A stretch of 9,161 nt of DNA from Blastococcus sp. (GTDB taxonomy: Bacteria > Actinomycetota > Actinomycetes > Mycobacteriales > Geodermatophilaceae). The notes beneath the pieces are model-generated. The model was not told the origin of the DNA and searched no databases. It saw nothing but the letters and a program-made list of their open reading frames with translations. The stretch covers positions 1-9,161 of the forward strand of contig JAOPUS010000060.1 of NCBI GenBank assembly GCA_025963345.1, written 5' to 3'. Below, piece after piece: positions 1-5,074 of this stretch. A program made the translations under genes and the position numbers. Position 1 is the stretch's first letter, and the number at the start of each line of letters is the position of its first letter.

Positions 1-71
1 GGAAGCTAAGCCTCTCAGCGCCGATGGTACTGCCCTGGAGACGGGGTGGGAGAGTAGGACGCCGCCGGACA
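1..71 (+). rRNA. rrf: 5S ribosomal RNA, 3' part (truncated by window edge)
   Basis: The first bases (GGAAGCTAAGC, then GCGCCGATGGTACTGC, then GGGAGAGTAGGACGCCGCC) are the conserved 3' half of actinobacterial 5S rRNA. The terminal GCCGCC is the strand that pairs with the 5' GGCGGC of helix I, so the mature 3' end should lie close to base 70-72. Roughly the first 45-50 nucleotides of the gene lie outside the window. 5S rRNA is part of the 50S ribosomal subunit and is normally the last gene of a 16S-23S-5S operon, so an rRNA operon presumably ends here. The terminator that follows supports this. The exact 3' end is an estimate. Confidence 0.95.
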
Positions 72-80
72 ACCATTCCC

Positions 81-114
81 GAAGGGGCCCCAGCATTCGT
101 GCTGGGGCCCCTTC
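81..114 (+). terminator. Strong hairpin terminator of the rRNA operon
   Basis: A perfect 15-bp stem (81-95 with 100-114) closes on a TTCG tetraloop (96-99). The stem begins GAAGGGGCCCC and starts about ten bases after the 5S end. There is no long T-tract downstream (GTCATG follows), which is common for actinobacterial intrinsic terminators. Its position right after 5S makes it the likely transcription terminator of the rRNA operon. The perfect symmetry means it could also stop leftward transcription coming from the DUF2461 gene. Confidence 0.85.
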
Positions 115-129
115 GTCATGCCCGGAACC

Positions 130-153
130 CGGACTTTCCGCGCCGAAAGTCCG
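130..153 (-). terminator. Hairpin next to the DUF2461 stop codon (probable terminator)
   Basis: A perfect 9-bp stem, CGGACTTTC (130-138) with GAAAGTCCG (145-153), encloses a 6-base loop. It begins seven bases beyond the stop codon of the leftward DUF2461 gene (160-162), the usual place for an intrinsic terminator. No U-tract follows on the minus strand, so assignment rests on position and symmetry. Together with the 81-114 hairpin it separates the rightward rRNA operon from the leftward protein genes. Nothing else is visible in 115-159. Confidence 0.65.
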
Positions 154-159
154 CTCGGA

Positions 160-825
160 TCAGCGGCGGGCGCGGGGCTCCTTCGTCGTCGCGCCGACGT
201 TGTCGGAAAGCCAGGCGTTGAGCGTCCGAAGATCCCGCCATGCAGCGCGGACCTCGTCCAGGGCGCGCCGGTCGTGCACCCAGTCCGTCGGCTCCCAGTT
301 CCGGGTGCCGTGCAGCGACTTGTGCTTCAGCAGCTCCATCCGGTCGGCGTCCGGGGTGTAGCCGGCCGGCACCCGGGAGAGGCGATCACCCTCGATGCTC
401 CAGCCGGCCGCGGCGAGCCGGTCGATCTCCGCCTGCAGCAGCGGGCCCTGGACGCCGTCGGCGACGGCCCGCCGGTAGCGCGTGACCTGGTCGGACTCCA
501 GCCGCCAGCAGCCGCCGGACACCATCAGGCCCTCGGCGGAGATCTGGAGGTACCAGGAACCCGCGCCGGCGCCGTCAGGGTGGACCACGGCGCCCTGGTG
601 CGTCTTGTACGGCGTCTTGTCGTGGCTGAATCGGACGTCCCGGTAAGGGCGGAACACCTTCGCGGTGCCGAACTCCGGCGCGACCTCGTCGAGCAGCGCC
701 TGCAGCGGCGCGCGGACGTGCGCGTCGTAGTCGGCCTTGTGCCGGGTCCAGTAGGTCTTGGAGTTGTCCGCCTCCAGGCCTTCGTAGAAGACCAGTCCCT
801 CGTCCGGGAAGCCCTCGAAGCTCAC
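160..825 (-). CDS. DUF2461 (TIGR02453) family protein
   Basis: The gene encodes 221 residues, starting at GTG 825-823 and ending at TGA 162-160. The family hallmark FRPYRDVRFSHDKTPYKTH is at residues 58-76. An N-terminal aromatic segment (FYEGLEADNSKTYW, 13-26), a central WYLQIS strand and a C-terminal segment LLKHKSLHGTRNWEP follow the usual family order and length. The biochemical role of DUF2461 proteins is not established to my knowledge, so no function is assigned. There is no signal peptide or membrane segment, so it is probably cytosolic. The frame stays open further upstream, but that part reads as a shadow of the GNAT gene. The GTG start was chosen because it is preceded by an AGAGGGG ribosome-binding site and because the start and the GNAT stop share GTGA, which implies translational coupling. 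Confidence 0.9.
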   Translation of the reverse strand: MSFEGFPDEGLVFYEGLEADNSKTYWTRHKADYDAHVRAPLQALLDEVAPEFGTAKVFRPYRDVRFSHDKTPYKTHQGAVVHPDGAGAGSWYLQISAEGLMVSGGCWRLESDQVTRYRRAVADGVQGPLLQAEIDRLAAAGWSIEGDRLSRVPAGYTPDADRMELLKHKSLHGTRNWEPTDWVHDRRALDEVRAAWRDLRTLNAWLSDNVGATTKEPRARR

Positions 826-1427
826 GTCGTCCCCTCTGTCGTGGAGTTCTCCGGTCCCAGCAGGGCGTGCCAGCGGACCTCGCGCAGCGGGACGTCGCCG
901 GTGTCCAGCGTGCGGGCCCAGCCGTCGGGCGCCCAGCCGGCCGACTCGTAGAAGCCGGTGGACACCCGGTCTTCCTCGAGCAGCCAGACCTGAAGCCGGG
1001 CGGCGCCACCGGTCTCGGCCAGATCGGCGACCGCGGACAGCATCCGGCTGCCGTGGCCGCGGCGTCCCCACCGGGGCTCGACCAGCAGCGTGGACACCTC
1101 GGTCGTGGGGCCGGCCGGGTCCTGGCGCTCGCCGGAGGTCAGCTCGGGCGGCCCGAAGGCGGCGAACCCGACCAGGGTGTTCTTCTCGAGTGCCACCAGG
1201 ACGCCGTGTCCGGGGGTCGGGGGCGCGGTGACTGCCGCTCGCCAGGTGTTCGCTGCTGCGTCGGCGTCCCACTCGTCGAGCACCGCCGCCGGCAGTACGG
1301 ACCGGTAGGCCGCGCGCCAGGTGACGACCTGGATCCGCGCGATCTCCGCGGCGTCCTCCGGCAGGGCCGGTCGTACGGAGGCGTCCGCGGAACCGGCGGC
1401 ACGGGGGAAGGACGCCTCGGCATTCAC
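822..1427 (-). CDS. GNAT family N-acetyltransferase
   Basis: The product is 201 residues and starts at GTG 1427-1425. It has the GNAT fold order: an N-terminal segment VRPALPEDAAEIARIQVVTWRAAY (18-41), a central strand VLVALEKNTLVGFAAFG (76-92), then the acetyl-CoA-binding motif STLLVEPRWGRRGHGSRML (112-130). A C-terminal LQVWLLEEDRVSTGFYESAGW (145-165) follows, carrying the Tyr often used as general acid (Y160). In the pyrophosphate loop the usual R/Q-x-x-G-x-G reads GRRGHG, so the first basic residue is displaced by one. The family moves an acetyl group from acetyl-CoA to an amine; the acceptor cannot be read from sequence. It is first in a leftward pair with the DUF2461 gene, overlapping it by four bases. 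No Shine-Dalgarno precedes the start; a TACGCT box six bases upstream suggests a leaderless mRNA. Confidence 0.92.
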   Translation of the reverse strand: MNAEASFPRAAGSADASVRPALPEDAAEIARIQVVTWRAAYRSVLPAAVLDEWDADAAANTWRAAVTAPPTPGHGVLVALEKNTLVGFAAFGPPELTSGERQDPAGPTTEVSTLLVEPRWGRRGHGSRMLSAVADLAETGGAARLQVWLLEEDRVSTGFYESAGWAPDGWARTLDTGDVPLREVRWHALLGPENSTTEGTT

Positions 1428-1433
1428 CCGGGC

Positions 1434-1439
1434 AGCGTA
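1434..1439 (-). promoter_or_regulatory. Candidate -10 box of a leaderless promoter for the GNAT gene
   Basis: On the minus strand TACGCT (1439-1434) fits the actinobacterial -10 pattern TANNNT and ends six bases before the GTG start at 1427. Transcription would therefore begin at or next to the start codon. A weak TTCGCG lies 17 bases further upstream in the -35 position. No Shine-Dalgarno is seen, consistent with leaderless translation. This is an inference from spacing and sequence only. Confidence 0.4.
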
Positions 1440-1469
1440 TGCGGGGGCGTGCCGGCCGCGAACGTCGTA

Positions 1470-1489
1470 CCTGCCAGGCAGGATCTGCC
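1470..1489. promoter_or_regulatory. Dyad in the GNAT/ycaQ divergent spacer, overlapping the ycaQ ribosome-binding site
   Basis: A perfect dyad CCTGCC-A-GGCAGG (1470-1482) lies in the 65-base spacer between the divergent GNAT and ycaQ genes. Its right arm also forms a second possible stem, GGCAG (1477-1481) with CTGCC (1485-1489) across a 3-base loop. The AGGA likely to serve as ycaQ ribosome-binding site (1480-1483, nine bases before GTG 1493) lies within both pairings. It could be an operator for either gene or a structure masking the site; no regulator is identified. Confidence 0.35.
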
Positions 1490-1492
1490 CCC

Positions 1493-2725
1493 GTGAGTGC
1501 CCCCGACGTCGAGCGACTACCGGCCGCCCTGGCCCGCCGCATCGCCCTGGCTGCGCAGGGCTTCGCCGAGCCCCGGCCCGAGGCCGCCGTCGGAACCAGG
1601 CAGCTGCGGCGGTTGACCTCCCGGCTGGCCGTCGTCCAGATCGACTCCGTGAACGTCCTCTCGCGGTCGCACTACCTGCCGGCGTTCAGCCGGCTGGGTC
1701 CCTATCCGCGGGCCGCCCTCGACGAGCTCGCCGGGGGCCGGCACGACCTGTTCGAGTACTGGGCGCACGAGGCCTCCTACCTGCCGGTGCGACTCCAGCC
1801 GTTCCTGCGCTGGCGCATGGCGGCGGCCGAGGAGCACGCCTGGGGCAACATGGTCCGGCTGCAGCAGGAACGGCCCGGGTTCGTCGCCGAGGTCTTCGAC
1901 AGGGTGCGCGAGGGCGGCCCGGTCAAGGCCGGCGAGCTGCTCGAGCCCAAGCCCGACCGCCCCGGCACGATGTGGAACTGGCATGCGGGCAAGGTCGCGC
2001 TGGAGTGGCTGTTCTTCACCGGCGTGCTGACCGCGCGCACCCGCACCGCCGGCTTCGAGCGGGTCTACGACCTCACCGAGCGGGTGCTCCCACCCGAGGT
2101 CGTGCAGGCGCCGACCCCCGAACCCGGCGACGCCGTCCGCGAACTGGTCCGCACGGCGTCACGGGCGCTGGGGGTGGCCACCGAGCGCGACCTGCGCGAC
2201 TACTTCCGGCTCGGCCCGGTTGCCGCCCGCACGGCGATCGCCGAGCTGGCCGATGCGGGGGAGCTGCTGCCCGCCGAGGTCGCCGGCTGGGGAGCGCCGG
2301 CCTGGCTGGACCCGGAGGCCCGTCGTCCCCGCTGGATCCGGGCACGGTCGCTGCTGAGCCCGTTCGACTCGCTAATCTGGGAGCGGCCGCGCGTGGAGCG
2401 GATCTTCGGCTTCCGGTACCGGCTGGAGATCTACACGCCGGCCGCCAAACGGGTCCACGGGTACTACGTCCTGCCCTTCCTGCTCGGCGACCAGTTGGTC
2501 GGCCGGGTCGACCTCAAAGCCGACCGCCAGGCCGGCGCGCTGCGTGTCCAGGCGGCGCACGGTGAGGCGGGCGTCGACCGGCCCCTGGTCGCCGCGGCGC
2601 TCGCCGACGAGCTCCGGCTCATGGCCGACTGGCTCGAGCTGGACGACGTCGACGTCCTCGACCGTGGCGACCTGGCGCGCGACCTCCAGCGGGCGTCCGC
2701 AGCGTCGCTCGCCTTCCGCGCATAG
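1493..2725 (+). CDS. ycaQ: YcaQ/AlkX-type winged-helix DNA glycosylase (HTH_42 family)
   Basis: The product is 410 residues. The N-terminal region carries LAVVQIDSVNVLSRSHYLPAFSRLG with Q49-I50-D51, the QxD catalytic motif that marks the YcaQ/AlkX branch (the AlkZ branch has QxQ). The family signature FEYWAHEASYLP is at 87-98. The C-terminal half holds SPFDSLIWERPRVERIFGFRYR and KRVHGYYVLPFLLGDQLVGR, typical of the family. Known members are monofunctional glycosylases that remove alkylated bases and can unhook interstrand DNA crosslinks; substrate choice here is inferred from the motif. The start is GTG 1493, because the 18 in-frame codons upstream are non-conserved in character and AGGA (1480-1483) gives a nine-base spacing. 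It is divergent from the GNAT gene and converges on the DUF4097 gene with only one base between stop codons, so no separate terminator fits. Confidence 0.9.
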   Translation: MSAPDVERLPAALARRIALAAQGFAEPRPEAAVGTRQLRRLTSRLAVVQIDSVNVLSRSHYLPAFSRLGPYPRAALDELAGGRHDLFEYWAHEASYLPVRLQPFLRWRMAAAEEHAWGNMVRLQQERPGFVAEVFDRVREGGPVKAGELLEPKPDRPGTMWNWHAGKVALEWLFFTGVLTARTRTAGFERVYDLTERVLPPEVVQAPTPEPGDAVRELVRTASRALGVATERDLRDYFRLGPVAARTAIAELADAGELLPAEVAGWGAPAWLDPEARRPRWIRARSLLSPFDSLIWERPRVERIFGFRYRLEIYTPAAKRVHGYYVLPFLLGDQLVGRVDLKADRQAGALRVQAAHGEAGVDRPLVAAALADELRLMADWLELDDVDVLDRGDLARDLQRASAASLAFRA

Positions 2726-2726
2726 C

Positions 2727-3560
2727 TCAGGCCACGGGTGCGGCCGCGGTCCGGTGGATGCGCATGTCGCCGGAGACCGAGCGCAGGGTGAGCGTGAGCA
2801 CGGGCGGCCCGTCGACGGTCCTGTCGTCGTCCTCGAGCCGGGAGTCCATCCGTCCGGAGACGCTGGAGAGGTCCAGCCAGACCCGCAGACCCGGGACGAC
2901 GCCCACCGAGGAGTCGCCCGAGACGGTCGTGATCTGCACCGCACCACCGGTGGCGGCACCGACGGTCACGTCGCCGGAGGCCGTGCTGATGGAGACGTTG
3001 TCGGCGGGCTGCTCCACCGAGACGTCGCCGGAGGCGGTGCGCACCTGCAGGGGGCCGTGCGCCCGCCCGACCCGGACGTCGCCGGACGCCGAGCCGATCG
3101 AGGCCCGGCCGTCGATCGTGCCGATCCGGGCATCCCCGCTCGCGGTGCGCAGGTCCACGTCGGTGCCCTGCTCGACGTCGAGGTCGGCGCTGGCGCCGGT
3201 GACCTCCAGCTCGCCGAACCGGCCGGTCAGCTCCACGTGGGCGGAGGCGACCGCGATCCGTGCCGCCGCGCCGGCGGGGGTCGTGATCCCGACGGCGAAG
3301 GCAGGGGTGCGGAGCAGCCGGCGCTCCGGCACGGTGACGCGCAGCCGGGTGGTGGAGCCGGCCCTGTCCGGATCGGCCGCGCGGACGTCGATCTCCACGC
3401 GATCGAGCAGCTGCTCGGCGGCGTCGTCGAGCGGCTCGACACGCACCTCCAGCTGCTCGGCGCCCTCGACCGCCTCCACGATGACCGAGCCGGCCGGGTT
3501 GCGGACCTCGATCCGCGGAGGCGGGCCGGTGACGACGGCGACGTGCTTGCGAACGGGCAT
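2727..3560 (-). CDS. DUF4097 family beta-strand repeat protein
   Basis: The product is 277 residues with ATG at 3560-3558 and a good ribosome-binding site (AGGAG, eight bases before the start). The C-terminal two-thirds is a run of short beta-strand repeats built on (T/S)(A/V)SGD: SGD occurs at residues 141, 159, 177, 195, 214 and 263, with SGR at 235. The first four are exactly 18 residues apart, consistent with coils of a beta-solenoid. The N-terminal third (PPPRIEVRNPAGSVIVEAVEG) is also strand-rich. There is no signal peptide or membrane segment, so the 'putative adhesin' label often given to this family is not supported here; the protein looks cytosolic. It is the second gene after a ribbon-helix-helix protein (30-base gap), a pairing I recall from other actinobacteria. 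Molecular function is unknown. Confidence 0.88.
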   Translation of the reverse strand: MPVRKHVAVVTGPPPRIEVRNPAGSVIVEAVEGAEQLEVRVEPLDDAAEQLLDRVEIDVRAADPDRAGSTTRLRVTVPERRLLRTPAFAVGITTPAGAAARIAVASAHVELTGRFGELEVTGASADLDVEQGTDVDLRTASGDARIGTIDGRASIGSASGDVRVGRAHGPLQVRTASGDVSVEQPADNVSISTASGDVTVGAATGGAVQITTVSGDSSVGVVPGLRVWLDLSSVSGRMDSRLEDDDRTVDGPPVLTLTLRSVSGDMRIHRTAAAPVA

Positions 3561-3590
3561 GACGGTGTCTCCTGGGGGTGGTGGAACGGG

Positions 3591-4097
3591 TCAGCTGCGG
3601 GCGAATCCGGTGTAGCGGCGGGGCCCGCGGCCGGTGGGCGGCCGGGAGGGCGCCCGCACGGCGGCGGTCACGGCGTGGACCAGCCAGGTGTTGAGCGAGG
3701 TGCCGGCGGCGGCCGCGGCGGCCTCCGCGCGGCCCTTGAGCCCGTCGGGCAGTCGCAGGCTGATCCGGGCCACGGACCCGTCCTCGGCGAGGTCTTCCGC
3801 GGGCTCGCCCGGGCTGGCCGGCGTGTGGTGCCGGCCGGGATCGTGCGCGGTCGGGACGACGACGACCTCGGGGTCGCGGCCACGCAGCCTGATGTCGACC
3901 AGCGTCCCGTCGAGGGTCGCGGTGACCTCCGCGGCCATCGCGGAGAGCGCGTCCATGAGGGCCAGGCGGACGGCCGGCTCCATCGTGTCGGCGAGCAGGC
4001 GCGCGGTCTCCTGCGCCTGGGCGCCGCCGGCGGCCGCCGCCGTCGTGAGGGAGGCGCGCAGTGCGTCGACGTAGTCGGTGAGATCCATCGCTGCCAT
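3591..4097 (-). CDS. Ribbon-helix-helix (Arc/HicB-type) DNA-binding protein, probable autoregulator
   Basis: The product is 168 residues from ATG 4097-4095. The C-terminal half contains a ribbon-helix-helix unit: a strand ARISLRLP (110-117), helix one DGLKGRAEAAAAAAG (118-132) and helix two SLNTWLVHAVTAAVRAP (134-150). The conserved 'S-L-N-x-W' turn is that of HicB-like antitoxin and Arc-type repressors. A basic tail rich in Arg and Pro follows (150-168). The N-terminal half (LTDYVDALRASL, then an Ala-rich helical stretch and TLVDIRLRGRDPEVVVVP) is less recognisable and may serve oligomerisation or sensing. No toxin gene is next to it; the partner is DUF4097, so it is more likely a transcriptional regulator of this operon than half of a toxin-antitoxin pair. 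Three 11-bp-phased repeats at its start are the probable binding site. An internal ATG at codon 4 is an alternative start. Confidence 0.85.
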   Translation of the reverse strand: MAAMDLTDYVDALRASLTTAAAAGGAQAQETARLLADTMEPAVRLALMDALSAMAAEVTATLDGTLVDIRLRGRDPEVVVVPTAHDPGRHHTPASPGEPAEDLAEDGSVARISLRLPDGLKGRAEAAAAAAGTSLNTWLVHAVTAAVRAPSRPPTGRGPRRYTGFARS

Positions 4098-4126
4098 GAC
4101 GCCACTGTGACATCAAAGTGACGTCA
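4096..4126. promoter_or_regulatory. Three 11-bp-phased TGACRYCA repeats, probable operator of the ribbon-helix-helix operon
   Basis: On the plus strand TGACGCCA (4097-4104), TGACATCA (4108-4115) and TGACGTCA (4119-4126) are spaced exactly 11 bp apart, about one helical turn. The third is a perfect palindrome. The first overlaps the ATG of the leftward gene. Ribbon-helix-helix proteins commonly bind tandem short sites on one face of the helix, so this fits autoregulation. A more distant related copy in the opposite sense, CGATGTCA (4142-4149), may extend the array. The array also lies 110-140 bases upstream of thyX. The regulator assignment is inferred from position. Confidence 0.55.
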
Positions 4127-4197
4127 TGACCGGACGTCGTGCGATGTCAGCCCGGATCGCGCGGGACCCTCGCGGGCGGTCGGGCCGGGTGCTCGGC

Positions 4198-4214
4198 ACC
4201 GGGGAGGCCCCGGT
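4198..4214. promoter_or_regulatory. Perfect dyad just upstream of the thyX -10 box
   Basis: ACCGGGG-AGG-CCCCGGT is a perfect 7-bp dyad with a 3-base centre. Its right end is nine bases before the candidate thyX -10 box, so it covers the region where a -35 element would lie. It could be a repressor or activator site, or a short hairpin ending leftover transcription. No regulator is identified, and GC-rich DNA produces short dyads by chance. Confidence 0.35.
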
Positions 4215-4223
4215 CGGTCGACG

Positions 4224-4229
4224 TAGGCT
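4224..4229 (+). promoter_or_regulatory. Candidate -10 box of a leaderless thyX promoter
   Basis: TAGGCT (4224-4229), preceded by G as GTAGGCT, fits TANNNT and ends seven bases before GTG 4237. No Shine-Dalgarno is present in the short interval, so the mRNA would start at or beside the start codon. No convincing -35 hexamer is seen. This box also supports choosing GTG 4237 over the longer in-frame extension beginning at 4126. Confidence 0.45.
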
Positions 4230-4236
4230 CGCTCCC

Positions 4237-4989
4237 GTGTCCGAGATCGTGCCGCTCCAGGTCCAGGTCATCGCCCAGACGCAGTTCACCCCACCGGCCG
4301 ACGTGCCGTGGGAGACCGACGTCGACGGGGGGCAGGCGCTCGCCGAGTTCGCCGGGCGGGCCTGCTACCAGTCGTGGAACAAGCCGAACCCGGCCACGGC
4401 CACCAACCAGGGGTACCTGCGGCACATCCTCGAGGTCGGTCACCTCTCGGTGCTCGAACACGGCACCGTCACCATGTACCTCACCGGCGTCTCCCGGTCG
4501 CTCACCCACGAGCTGGTCCGGCACCGGCACTTCTCCTACAGCCAGCTGTCGCAGCGCTACGTGCCCGAGCGGGACGCCGCGATCGTCGAGCCTGCCGTGA
4601 TCGCCGAGGACCCCGAGCTGCACGAGCGCTTCCTCGCCGCCACCGACGCTGCGGTCGCCGCCTACACGGAGCTGCTGGAGGGCCTGGAGAAACGCTTCGC
4701 CGACGTCCCGAACGCCACGCTGCGGCGCAAGCAGGCGCGCCAGGCCGCTCGCTCCGTCCTGCCCAACGCCACCGAGACCCGCATCGTCGTCACCGGGAAC
4801 TACCGCGCCTGGCGGCACTTCATCGCCATGCGGGCGAGCGAGCACGCCGACGTCGAGATCCGCGAGCTCGCCCTTGCCTGTCTGCGCGAGCTGCATCGGG
4901 TGGCCGCCAATGTGTTCGACGACTTCCGGATCAGCTCGCTGGCCGACGGCACCGAGGTCGCCGCCAGCCCGTTCGTCACCGAGGGCTGA
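4237..4989 (+). CDS. thyX: Flavin-dependent thymidylate synthase ThyX
   Basis: The product is 250 residues. The ThyX signature RHRxxSxxxxSxR is complete as RHRHFSYSQLSQR (R95-H96-R97, S100, S105, R107). Other conserved blocks are ARACYQSW-like GRACYQSW (40-47), ILEVGHLSVLEHG (64-76), and LPNATETRIVVTGNYRAWRHFIAMR (175-199). The enzyme methylates dUMP to dTMP using methylene-tetrahydrofolate as carbon donor and reduced FAD/NADPH as reductant, releasing tetrahydrofolate directly. It acts in the cytosol as a homotetramer. The start is GTG 4237: the 37 in-frame codons upstream are Arg/Gly-rich and unlike the family, and a leaderless-type TAGGCT precedes the GTG. It is followed 85 bases later by thyA, so this genome carries both unrelated thymidylate synthases side by side. 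In Mycobacterium tuberculosis thyX directly precedes dapA; here thyA-folA lies between them. Confidence 0.97.
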   Translation: MSEIVPLQVQVIAQTQFTPPADVPWETDVDGGQALAEFAGRACYQSWNKPNPATATNQGYLRHILEVGHLSVLEHGTVTMYLTGVSRSLTHELVRHRHFSYSQLSQRYVPERDAAIVEPAVIAEDPELHERFLAATDAAVAAYTELLEGLEKRFADVPNATLRRKQARQAARSVLPNATETRIVVTGNYRAWRHFIAMRASEHADVEIRELALACLRELHRVAANVFDDFRISSLADGTEVAASPFVTEG

Positions 4990-5021
4990 CCGCCCCAGCG
5001 TTGCCCGACGGGCCGGTGGTG

Positions 5022-5061
5022 CGGGTGGGTCCCGTGGCTGCCGGACCTCGATGCCCACCCG
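5022..5061. repeat. Long-loop inverted repeat in the thyX-thyA spacer
   Basis: CGGGTGGG (5022-5029) and CCCACCCG (5054-5061) are a perfect 8-bp inverted repeat with a 24-base interior. The right arm directly abuts the candidate thyA -10 box at 5062-5067, so the repeat brackets the -35 region. It may be a split operator or a weak thyX transcript-end structure. A smaller hairpin, GCCC-gac-GGGC, is at 5003-5013. Function is not demonstrated. Confidence 0.35.
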
Positions 5062-5067
5062 TACCCT
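5062..5067 (+). promoter_or_regulatory. Candidate -10 box of a leaderless thyA promoter
   Basis: TACCCT (5062-5067) fits TANNNT and ends seven bases before GTG 5075, the same layout as at thyX. There is no Shine-Dalgarno. CTGCCG at 5038-5043 is a weak -35 candidate with an 18-base spacer. If real, it rules out the in-frame ATG at 5051 as main start, because that codon lies upstream of the box. Confidence 0.4.
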
Positions 5068-5074
5068 CGGGCCC

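Noticed and set aside
118..951. Rightward 277-codon open frame opposite the DUF2461 and GNAT genes
   Set aside because: It is antisense to two recognisable genes, has no ribosome-binding site and no domain features, and starts inside the terminator region.
826..1542. Upstream extension of the DUF2461 frame to a 460-residue protein
   Set aside because: The added part is an Arg/Pro-rich shadow of the GNAT gene. The GTG at 825 with its ribosome-binding site explains the real N-terminus.
3591..4097. HicB antitoxin of a toxin-antitoxin pair
   Set aside because: The ribbon-helix-helix domain fits, but no small HicA-like toxin gene lies on either side. The neighbour is DUF4097, so a plain transcriptional regulator is the safer call.
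2464..4121. Long open frames on both strands (550 and 525 codons) over the DUF4097/RHH genes
   Set aside because: They are Arg/Gly/Ala-rich with no family features. The real genes in this stretch have starts, ribosome-binding sites and recognisable motifs.
4119..4126. TGACGTCA as a eukaryotic-type CRE site
   Set aside because: The host is bacterial; the palindrome is better explained as one of three phased repeats at an autoregulated gene.
4126..4236. N-terminal extension of ThyX by 37 residues
   Set aside because: The extension is unlike ThyX proteins and overlaps the candidate operator, dyad and -10 box. GTG 4237 fits the family length.
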